Assembly (NCBI GenBank): GCA_948482865.1 | Contig: CAOMHR010000043.1 | Span: 1 to 10,797 of the forward strand | DNA length: 10,797 nucleotides | From: Christensenellaceae bacterium | GTDB lineage: Bacteria > Bacillota > Clostridia > Christensenellales > Borkfalkiaceae | Direction of reading: 5' to 3' | Part shown: piece after piece, positions 6,427 through 10,797 of the stretch | Numbering within the stretch: the first letter of the stretch is position 1 | Layout: each line of letters starts with the position of its first letter | Position numbers and translations under genes: made by a program | The notes under the pieces: model-generated | Databases searched by the model: none | What the model saw: the letters and a program-made list of their open reading frames with translations, nothing else | What the model was told of the DNA's origin: nothing

Positions 6427-7407
6427 ATGGAAAAATTAAATTTAATAAACGAATGGGACAAAGTTTTCCCGAAGAGCGTAAATGTAAAACACGAAAAAGT
6501 TGTCTTTCACAACCGTTACGGCATAACGCTTGCGGCAGATTTGTATGTTCCTAAATACGCGAAAGGAAAACTACCGGCGATTGCGGTCTGCGGACCTTTC
6601 GGCGCGGTTAAAGAGCAGTGCTCGGGACTGTATGCGCAAATTATGGCGGAACGCGGATTTTTAACGATTGCATTCGACCCGTCTTTTACGGGCGAGAGCG
6701 GCGGACAACCGAAATACGTTGCTTCTCCCGATATAAATACGGAAGATTTTTGTGCGGCGGTGGATTATCTTTCCTGCCGCGACGACGTGGACGCCGATAA
6801 AATTGGCATTATAGGTATTTGCGGCTGGGGCGGCATGGCGCTCAACGCGGCGGCAATCGACACGAGAATAAAGGCAACCGTTGCTTCAACAATGTACGAT
6901 ATGACGAGAGTAAACGCAAAGGGCTACTTTGACGAATCGGACAGCGAACAAGCGAGATACGAAACAAAAAAGGTGTTGAACGCACAGCGTATAACCGACT
7001 ACAAAAACGGCAGTTATGAATTGGGCGGCGGTGTTGCCGACCCTTTACCTGACGATGCGCCGTTTTTTGTAAAAGACTATTTCGATTATTATAAAACGAG
7101 CCGCGGCTATCATAAGCGTTCGCTCAATTCAAACGGCGGGTGGAACAAGACTTCAGCGCTCTCGTTTATCAATATGCCCATACTTGCATACAGCAATGAG
7201 ATAAAGAGCGCGGTGCTTATAATGCACGGTGAAAAGGCACATTCTTGCTATTTCAGCAGGGACGCATTTAAAAATTTGAAAGGCGAAAATAAAGAACTGC
7301 TGATTATTCCGGACGCAGTTCATACCGATTTGTATGACAGGACGGATATTATCCCTTTTGATAGGATGTGTGAATTTTTTAAAAAAGCGTTTAAAGAAAA
7401 TAATTAA
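6427..7407 (+). CDS. alpha/beta hydrolase, YcjY/dienelactone hydrolase-like
   Basis: 326 residues with an alpha/beta hydrolase layout. An N-terminal beta section (HNRYGITLAADLYVPKYAKGKLPAIAV) leads to the oxyanion region CGPFGAVKEQCSG (55-67), FDPSFTGESGG (83-93), the nucleophile elbow GIIGICGWGG (127-136) with Cys132 as the likely nucleophile, and the catalytic histidine in DAVHTDLYD (His299). HGEK (267-270) is a possible acid position. The order and the TGESGG motif resemble E. coli YcjY-type proteins, which also carry Cys at the elbow; Trp134 in place of a small residue is unusual. Ribosome binding site AAGGAG at 6412-6417. It sits between two ISF-type flavoproteins, suggesting combined redox and hydrolytic steps on one substrate. 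The substrate is unknown. Confidence 0.85.
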   Translation: MEKLNLINEWDKVFPKSVNVKHEKVVFHNRYGITLAADLYVPKYAKGKLPAIAVCGPFGAVKEQCSGLYAQIMAERGFLTIAFDPSFTGESGGQPKYVASPDINTEDFCAAVDYLSCRDDVDADKIGIIGICGWGGMALNAAAIDTRIKATVASTMYDMTRVNAKGYFDESDSEQARYETKKVLNAQRITDYKNGSYELGGGVADPLPDDAPFFVKDYFDYYKTSRGYHKRSLNSNGGWNKTSALSFINMPILAYSNEIKSAVLIMHGEKAHSCYFSRDAFKNLKGENKELLIIPDAVHTDLYDRTDIIPFDRMCEFFKKAFKENN

Positions 7408-7418
7408 GGAGTAGTAAG

Positions 7419-7958
7419 ATGAAAAAAGTTATAGTTGTAACAAGTTCGCCGAGAAAGGACGGCAATTCCGAAATTCTTGCCAAAAAGTTTGCGGAAGGCG
7501 CGCGGGTTGCGGGCAACGACGTTGAATTTATCGCCGTGCGCGACCTTGATTTAAAATTCTGCACGGGCTGTATGTATTGCCATTCGCACGACAAATGCGC
7601 TCTGTCCGACGGAATGAACGGACTTTACGAAACGATTCAGAACGCCGACGTTGTCGCGTTTGCAACGCCCGTTTATTATTACGCCGTATGCGGTCAGCTT
7701 AAAACGTTTCTGGACAGGCTCAATCCGCTGTATCCGCGTAAAAACAAGTTCAGGCAAGCGTATCTTCTTGCAACGGCGGCGGAAAACGACGTTGCGGCAA
7801 TGGACGGTTGCGTGAAAGACATTCAGGGCTGGATTGACTGCTTCGAAGGGGTGGAATTAAAAGGCGTTGTCCGCGGGGTGGGCGTGACCGAAAAGGGTGA
7901 AATAAACGGTACTGCATTCCCTGCCGAAGCCTTTGAAATGGGCAAATCGGTTGTCTAA
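7419..7958 (+). CDS. second flavodoxin-fold oxidoreductase, ISF type
   Basis: 179 residues. It has the flavin phosphate loop SSPRKDGNS (9-17), the four-cysteine motif at 48, 51, 54 and 60 (CTGCMYCHSHDKC, again CX2CX2CX5C) and ATPVYYYAVCGQLKTFLDR (about 81-99), the standard FMN reductase segment. It is clearly related to, but well diverged from, the protein encoded at 5783-6406, and it lacks that protein's longer C-terminal end. GGAG at 7408-7411 overlaps the end region of the hydrolase gene, with 11 nt between the genes. It probably uses FMN and possibly a [4Fe-4S] cluster. The two copies with identical cysteine spacing may act in sequence or as a heteromer; that is inference. Confidence 0.88.
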   Translation: MKKVIVVTSSPRKDGNSEILAKKFAEGARVAGNDVEFIAVRDLDLKFCTGCMYCHSHDKCALSDGMNGLYETIQNADVVAFATPVYYYAVCGQLKTFLDRLNPLYPRKNKFRQAYLLATAAENDVAAMDGCVKDIQGWIDCFEGVELKGVVRGVGVTEKGEINGTAFPAEAFEMGKSVV

Positions 7959-7970
7959 GGAAAAAGTTTA

Positions 7971-8834
7971 ATGAATTACATAGAAGGAAAAACTTATCAG
8001 GAAGAACGCGCACTGTACAACATTAAGGATACCGTCGTTGAAAACTGCCGTTTTGCAGGCGAAGAAGACGGCGAATCTTTTCTGAAAGAGTGCCGCCATA
8101 TAACCGTAAAAAACTGTTATATGGACCTGCGCTACCCTATGTGGCACGTTGACGGCATTTCAGTTATAAATTGCGAAATGACAGAAAATTGCCGCGCGGC
8201 GCTGTGGTACGATAACGGCGTTTATATTGAAAATTGCCGTATGAACGGAATAAAGGCTTTGCGCGAGTGCAACGGAGTAACCCTTAAAGGGGCGGTTGCA
8301 AATTCGCCCGAATTCGGTTGGCGGTGCCGTGATATTAAAATACGCGGCGTGAAAATTGTTTCTGAATACGCCTTTTTCGAAAGCGCGGACGCTGATATAG
8401 ACGGGCTGGAATTTTCTGGCAAGTATTCGTTTCAGTACACAAAAAATTTTAAAATTGTAAATTCGGTTTTTAAAACCAAAGACGCGTTCTGGCACGCGGA
8501 AAACGTCACCGTTACGGACAGCGTGCTTGACGGGGAATACCTGGGCTGGTATTCGGACGGGCTTACGCTTGTGCGTTGCCGTATCAGGGGAACCCAGCCG
8601 CTGTGCTATTGCAAAAATCTTAAACTTATTGACTGCACAATGGAAAACTGCGATTTGTCGTTTGAGTACAGCGACGTGGACGCGGACATAAAGGGAGCCG
8701 TGCTTTCGGTTAAAAACCCCAAAAGCGGTAAAATCGTTGCCGACGGTTACGGTGAGATTATACTTTCCGATAGCAAATACGAATGCGGAGCGGAAATCGA
8801 AAAGCGCAATAAAAATTTAAGGAGAGCACAGTAG
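7971..8834 (+). CDS. DUF3737-family right-handed beta-helix protein
   Basis: 287 residues, close to the full length known for DUF3737. The opening MNYIEGKTYQEERALYNIKD and the series of short turns of about 20 residues (ENCRF, KNCYM, INCEM, ENCRM, VTLKG, IKIRG, FKIVNS, VTVTDS, LTLVRC, LKLIDC) are those of a pectate-lyase-like beta-helix whose rungs carry regular Asn, Cys and Trp ladders. There is no signal peptide, so it should be cytoplasmic. The biochemical role of the family is not established. Ribosome binding site AAGGA at 7957-7961 overlaps the preceding stop. Its stop codon shares one base with the GTG start of the next gene. The conserved rung residues could form a binding surface rather than an active site; no enzyme motif is evident. 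Confidence 0.88.
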   Translation: MNYIEGKTYQEERALYNIKDTVVENCRFAGEEDGESFLKECRHITVKNCYMDLRYPMWHVDGISVINCEMTENCRAALWYDNGVYIENCRMNGIKALRECNGVTLKGAVANSPEFGWRCRDIKIRGVKIVSEYAFFESADADIDGLEFSGKYSFQYTKNFKIVNSVFKTKDAFWHAENVTVTDSVLDGEYLGWYSDGLTLVRCRIRGTQPLCYCKNLKLIDCTMENCDLSFEYSDVDADIKGAVLSVKNPKSGKIVADGYGEIILSDSKYECGAEIEKRNKNLRRAQ

Positions 8835-9379
8835 TGGGTAAAAGCCTTTCGGAAATGTCGCTTGAAGAGCTTTGGCAGCTGTTTCCCATATTTTTGACCG
8901 CGCATAAGCCTTGCTGGGCGGATTGGTACTCGGCGGAAGAGAACAGGCTTAAACGCTTGCTGCCGCCGCAGACGGAGTTTCACCATATAGGAAGCACGGC
9001 AATAAAGGGCATAATGGCGAAGCCCATAATAGATATTCTTGTTGTGGTAAGGTCCGCCGCCGAATTAAAAAAGGCGGCTGAAATTTTGCAGAATAACGGC
9101 TGCATACTTATGTCCGAAAGCGATAACCGTATTTCTCTTAACAGGGGTTACACCGAAAAAGGTTTTGACGAAAAAGTTTTTCATTATCATATAAGGCTTA
9201 CGGGCGACACGGACGAGATATTTTTCAGGGATTATTTAAACGCAAATCCTGCCGCCGCCAAAGAGTATGAAGAGTTAAAACTGCGTCTTTGGAAGCAGTA
9301 CGAGCATAACAGGGACGCCTATACAAACGCAAAAACCGAGTTTGTGCAAAAATTTACTTGTATCGCAAAAAAGTCATAA
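8834..9379 (+). CDS. GrpB/UPF0157-family nucleotidyltransferase-like protein
   Basis: 181 residues from a GTG start that overlaps the preceding TAG (TAGTG), with AAGGAG at 8819-8824. GrpB proteins have a nucleotidyltransferase (pol-beta-like) fold. Visible motifs are HIGSTAIKG (51-59), the equivalent of the family's GSTSVPGL, then AKPIIDILV (62-70) with the metal-binding Asp67, the FHYHIRL segment (116-122) and FRDYLNANP (131-139). The reaction and substrate of the family are not established. It is the last gene of the operon; overlapping translation with the DUF3737 gene suggests fixed stoichiometry. Confidence 0.9.
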   Translation: MGKSLSEMSLEELWQLFPIFLTAHKPCWADWYSAEENRLKRLLPPQTEFHHIGSTAIKGIMAKPIIDILVVVRSAAELKKAAEILQNNGCILMSESDNRISLNRGYTEKGFDEKVFHYHIRLTGDTDEIFFRDYLNANPAAAKEYEELKLRLWKQYEHNRDAYTNAKTEFVQKFTCIAKKS

Positions 9380-9380
9380 C

Positions 9381-9395
9381 TTTACAAGTTGTAAA
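9381..9395. repeat. 15-bp perfect palindrome
   Basis: TTTACAAGTTGTAAA has seven-base arms around a central G and begins 2 nt past the GrpB stop. It could be an operator remnant or part of the terminator region. No second copy was seen in the window. Confidence 0.4.
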
Positions 9396-9446
9396 AAGTC
9401 AGTCGGATTTATTCGTCAATTCAAGTAAGTTACGGCTGATTTTTTT
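9393..9446. terminator. probable terminator after the GrpB gene
   Basis: TCAGTCG (9399-9405) pairs with CGGCTGA (9433-9439) through one G-U pair. The stem is extended by A-tract/T-tract pairing (AAAAA at 9393-9397 with the T-run 9440-9446). The loop is long, about 27 nt, so it is weaker than the other terminators here. The flanking A and T runs allow either direction, which would also serve the converging minus-strand unit ending at 9482. Confidence 0.45.
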
Positions 9447-9481
9447 AACTTCAATTGCTTGTACGTTGTTATATATCTCAA

Positions 9482-9637
9482 TCAAATAAACAAAGTTTTG
9501 TACCAAGTCCAAAACTCGTTAAAATAATTTGATATGTTATCCCCTTGCAGCGCATATAGGTAGTAAATTTCCACTAAGGTTAACGCAATATAAATGGAAA
9601 TTCCGACTAATATAATAGTCAATTTTTTTCTTTTCAT
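9482..9637 (-). CDS. 51-residue single-span membrane protein
   Basis: A short gene whose ATG (9637-9635) overlaps the TGA stop of the upstream SLOG gene as ATGA, a classic translational coupling arrangement. GGTGAT, matching part of the extended Shine-Dalgarno, lies just upstream. The protein begins MKRKKLTIILVG: a four-residue basic flank, then one hydrophobic helix (about residues 6-30, rich in Ile/Leu/Val/Tyr), then a short polar and aromatic tail with FNEFWTWYKTLFI. The charge pattern predicts the N-terminus inside and the tail outside. There is no lipobox and no known family was recognised. The size and layout resemble toxic or regulatory micro-proteins, but no function is shown by the sequence. 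AT-rich codon use (TTA, ATA, AAT) matches the SLOG gene and not the genes to the left. Confidence 0.65.
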   Translation of the reverse strand: MKRKKLTIILVGISIYIALTLVEIYYLYALQGDNISNYFNEFWTWYKTLFI

Positions 9638-10143
9638 TTATCACCATTATATAGGTTTATAACTTCGATAATTTTATTTGTTTTTTTAGCGTAGTTAACG
9701 GTGTACCAGGTTCCGCCCTTTTCAATGCCGTTAAAAACCGCTATTACAATATCGCTTTTATCTACCATATGGCGGTTGCGTTTTAACATACATTCGGGCG
9801 TGTACTGCTCTGAAACAAGGTATATTTCGTTTGCGCGTTTCAAAATGCTTTCATAACGCAATTTGTCCGTGTTGTTCCATATTAAAGTTTGGTTAGGGCA
9901 GGGGATAGCGCACTCTAACGAAACAGGGTAATGTTTGCGCAGTTTTAAAACTAATTCCGCAAAATCCAAATCTGCGCCTAATGCCATACCGGAAATAAAG
10001 TTTGTGATACCGTAAAAGGTAATTACAAACTTTATTTTTTCTCTAAGCGTATTTAAATATGCTTTATGCTTTTTTTTATCTATTCCGTATTTAAACGGAA
10101 AGCCTTTCGGGCGGTGTCCTGTGAAACAACAATATTTTTTCAT
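9634..10143 (-). CDS. SLOG-superfamily protein, YpsA/DUF1273-like
   Basis: 169 residues with a Rossmann-like SLOG fold. It has FTGHRPKG (7-14), the first loop typical of YpsA/DUF1273 proteins, then ISGMALGADLDFAELVL (50-66, the conserved glycine-rich ligand loop), LECAIPCPNQTLIW (76-89), YTPECMLKRNRHMVDKSDIVIAVFNG (114-139) and GGTWYTVNYAKK (143-154). SLOG proteins bind nucleotides or nucleotide-derived ligands; some sense signals in conflict systems, and B. subtilis YpsA influences cell division. No catalytic residue can be named with certainty. The gene is divergent from an XRE repressor gene and coupled to a 51-residue membrane protein downstream. The Shine-Dalgarno is poor. AT-rich composition contrasts with the left part of the window and suggests separate acquisition. 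Confidence 0.88.
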   Translation of the reverse strand: MKKYCCFTGHRPKGFPFKYGIDKKKHKAYLNTLREKIKFVITFYGITNFISGMALGADLDFAELVLKLRKHYPVSLECAIPCPNQTLIWNNTDKLRYESILKRANEIYLVSEQYTPECMLKRNRHMVDKSDIVIAVFNGIEKGGTWYTVNYAKKTNKIIEVINLYNGDK

Positions 10144-10164
10144 AATTAATCTTGAAATGTTAAA

Positions 10165-10200
10165 ACTAAAAATAGTTTACAACAGTAAACTATTTTTAGT
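10165..10200. repeat. 36-nt perfect palindrome at the SLOG promoter
   Basis: ACTAAAAATAGTTTAC (10165-10180) and its exact reverse complement (10185-10200) flank AACA. The palindrome covers the whole span between the predicted -35 and start of the SLOG gene. Since predicted transcription starts lie at about 10167 (minus) and 10261 (plus), most of it would not be transcribed, so a DNA operator is a better reading than an RNA terminator. Confidence 0.75.
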
Positions 10201-10203
10201 CAA
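10174..10203 (-). promoter_or_regulatory. putative promoter of the SLOG/membrane protein unit
   Basis: On the minus strand, TTGACT (10203-10198), an 18-bp spacer and TAAACT (10179-10174). The start would be near 10167, about 24 nt before the ATG. The -10 box lies within operator 1, so repression by the divergent XRE protein is plausible. Confidence 0.55.
10175..10190. promoter_or_regulatory. XRE operator 1
   Basis: GTTTACAACAGTAAAC, perfect six-base arms around AACA, at the core of the longer 36-nt palindrome. It covers the putative -10 box of the SLOG promoter. It is one of three copies of the pattern GTTT(A/C)C-N4-G(T/G)AAAC in this intergenic region. Confidence 0.65.
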
Positions 10204-10205
10204 AT

Positions 10206-10221
10206 GTTTCCCGCTGGAAAC
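10206..10221. promoter_or_regulatory. XRE operator 2
   Basis: GTTTCCCGCTGGAAAC, perfect six-base arms around CGCT. Its centre is 31 bp from operator 1, about three helical turns, and it lies just upstream of the SLOG -35 box. The sequence between the arms differs from the other copies, while the GTTT...AAAC ends are kept. Confidence 0.65.
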
Positions 10222-10248
10222 TACAATTTTGTTCTTATTCTTTAAACT

Positions 10249-10254
10249 TATAGT
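10249..10254 (+). promoter_or_regulatory. putative -10 box of the XRE gene
   Basis: TATAGT would place transcription start near 10261. No good -35 box lies at 16-18 bp (only TTTTGT-like bases), so the promoter is weak or assigned wrongly. The predicted start falls inside operator 3. Confidence 0.35.
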
Positions 10255-10258
10255 AGGT

Positions 10259-10274
10259 GTTTACTGTTGGAAAC
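10259..10274. promoter_or_regulatory. XRE operator 3
   Basis: GTTTACTGTTGGAAAC, with five of six arm positions paired. Its centre is 53 bp from operator 2 and 84 bp from operator 1, close to whole numbers of helical turns (5 and 8). It ends 4 nt before the XRE Shine-Dalgarno, so binding would block XRE transcription or its start. Confidence 0.6.
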
Positions 10275-10288
10275 GCTTGGAGATAATT

Positions 10289-10531
10289 ATGAAGCTAATT
10301 GAAGCAATAGGGATTAGGTTAGATAATCTAATTAACGAAAATAAAATTACAATATATGAATTAGCAAAGCGAGCGGGTGTTCCGCGTTCAACTGTATGGA
10401 AAATTATACACCCTGATTTAACAAGAGTTAAAACGGTTAAAATTGATACGATTTATCAACTGGCTGATACTTTCGGGATAAAATTAAAAGAATTTTTTGA
10501 TAATCCTATTTTTGATGAAGTAAATGATTAG
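10289..10531 (+). CDS. XRE/Cro-CI family helix-turn-helix regulator
   Basis: 80 residues, almost entirely one HTH domain. The HTH covers about residues 21-41: IYELAKRAG as the first helix, then VPRSTVWKIIH as the recognition helix, followed by VKIDTIYQLADTFGIKLKEFF, the standard C-terminal half of the fold. There is no sensor domain, so it resembles compact Cro/CI-like repressors of mobile or phage-derived cassettes. The ATG at 10289 is preceded by GGAG (10279-10282) at 6 nt; longer in-frame starts (from 10121) cross the palindromic operators and the divergent SLOG start, and their translation is not HTH-like. Divergent from the SLOG gene, with three palindromes between them, it is the likely repressor of both units. 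A strong terminator follows. Confidence 0.9.
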   Translation: MKLIEAIGIRLDNLINENKITIYELAKRAGVPRSTVWKIIHPDLTRVKTVKIDTIYQLADTFGIKLKEFFDNPIFDEVND

Positions 10532-10554
10532 AAGTTTTTAACTATCAAACAAAA

Positions 10555-10585
10555 AATAAAACGGAGCTTAATGCTCCGTTTTATT
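10555..10585. terminator. intrinsic terminator after the XRE gene
   Basis: A 13-bp perfect stem (AATAAAACGGAGC at 10555-10567 with GCTCCGTTTTATT at 10573-10585) around a TTAAT loop, 23 nt past the stop. A- and T-rich ends make it usable in both directions. Confidence 0.9.
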
Positions 10586-10622
10586 AATAAAATAACCTTA
10601 TCCGACAGTATTCGGATAAGGT
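10583..10622 (-). terminator. intrinsic terminator of the tRNA-Lys unit
   Basis: ACCTTATCCGA (10595-10605) and TCGGATAAGGT (10612-10622) form an 11-bp stem with a 6-nt loop. Read on the minus strand it is followed by TATTTTATT. It lies 6 nt beyond the CCA end of tRNA-Lys(CTT). Confidence 0.82.
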
Positions 10623-10628
10623 CGTGTT

Positions 10629-10704
10629 TGGTGCACCTTCAGGGACTCGAACCCTGGGCCCACTGATTAAGAGTCAGTTGCTCTACCAACTGAGCTAAAG
10701 CTGC
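10629..10704 (-). tRNA. tRNA-Lys (anticodon CTT)
   Basis: A 76-nt cloverleaf read on the minus strand: acceptor strand GCAGCTT (10704-10698), D-arm GCTCAGTTGGTAGAGC, anticodon stem ACTGA/TCAGT with loop CTCTTAA, so CTT lies at 10671-10669, variable region, T-stem CAGGG/CCCTG with TTCGAGT, then AAGGTGC, discriminator A and an encoded CCA. The acceptor stem has one mismatch: G4 faces G69; the other six pairs are Watson-Crick. It reads AAG codons. It is the downstream member of a two-tRNA unit. Confidence 0.95.
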
Positions 10705-10741
10705 AAAGATATTAAACCGCGTTTGCGGCGTTTTGTTTTAG

Positions 10742-10797
10742 TGGTGGTCCATCCGGGATTCGAACCCGGGACACCTTGATTAAAAGTCAAGTGCTCT
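10742..10797 (-). tRNA. tRNA-Lys (anticodon TTT), 5'-partial
   Basis: The 3' 56 nt of a tRNA read on the minus strand: the end of the D-arm (AGAGCA), anticodon stem CTTGA/TCAAG with loop CTTTTAA, so TTT lies at 10784-10782, T-stem CCGGG/CCCGG with TTCGAAT, acceptor strand ATGGACC, discriminator A and an encoded CCA. The 5' acceptor strand and most of the D-arm lie beyond the window. It reads AAA and AAG codons. The 37-nt gap to the CTT gene has only a small hairpin (CCGC-GTTT-GCGG). Confidence 0.93.

Noticed and set aside
9380..9480. Attachment-site repeat of the tRNA-Lys 3' end
   Set aside because: No match to the tRNA 3' half was found left of the AT-rich module; only a terminator-like stem and a 15-bp palindrome are present.
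9482..9637. SLATT-type two-helix effector
   Set aside because: The protein has only one hydrophobic helix and 51 residues; SLATT domains have two helices and are longer.
10165..10200. Terminator between the SLOG and XRE genes
   Set aside because: The genes diverge, so no transcript needs to end there, and the stem is AT-rich with no clean U-run beyond the arms.
10121..10288. N-terminal extension of the XRE regulator
   Set aside because: It crosses the 36-nt palindrome and divergent promoter; GGAG and the HTH fold begin at 10289.
1..10797. CRISPR arrays, transposases, integrases, rRNA genes
   Set aside because: None seen on either strand.

Overview
The window looks like chromosomal DNA from a low-to-moderate GC Clostridia-type Firmicute. 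Supporting points are strong AAGGAG ribosome binding sites, consensus sigma-A promoters (TTGACA/TTGACT, 17 bp, TATTAT/TACAAT), many intrinsic terminators, and gene families common in gut clostridia (DegV, DUF3737, YpsA-like SLOG, GrpB, ISF-type flavoproteins). The exact genus cannot be read from the sequence.

Left part (1-5081). The window opens inside a membrane-anchored coiled-coil protein of unknown function, closed by a strong terminator. Then comes a four-gene operon (1063-5046) from one near-consensus promoter flanked by two GTTGA-N4-TCAAC palindromes: a MarR regulator, a DegV/FakB fatty-acid-binding protein, a membrane-anchored Ntn hydrolase of the choloylglycine hydrolase/NAAA superfamily, and a class 3-like aldehyde dehydrogenase. 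Read together, these suggest release, capture and formation of fatty acids from fatty amides and fatty aldehydes, under a lipid-sensing MarR repressor. The parts are seen; the pathway is inference.

Middle (5088-9446). A monocistronic lipoprotein gene of unknown function has its own promoter and terminator. It is followed by a five-gene operon: ISF-type flavoprotein, alpha/beta hydrolase, second ISF-type flavoprotein, DUF3737 beta-helix protein and GrpB-family protein. A perfect 19-bp palindrome fills the space between the -35 and -10 boxes of its promoter. No regulator for it is encoded in the window.

Right part (9447-10585). A visibly more AT-rich module holds two divergent units: an XRE repressor (+), and on the minus strand a YpsA/DUF1273-like SLOG protein coupled by an ATGA overlap to a 51-residue single-span membrane protein. 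The intergenic region carries three 16-bp palindromes of the form GTTT(A/C)C-N4-G(T/G)AAAC, 31 and 53 bp apart, lying on the putative promoters of both units. This looks like a small acquired, self-repressed SLOG/membrane-peptide cassette and is the best candidate here for an undescribed system.

Right edge (10586-10797). Two minus-strand tRNA-Lys genes (CTT complete, TTT cut by the window edge) with encoded CCA ends and a shared terminator. The CTT tRNA has a G4:G69 acceptor-stem mismatch.
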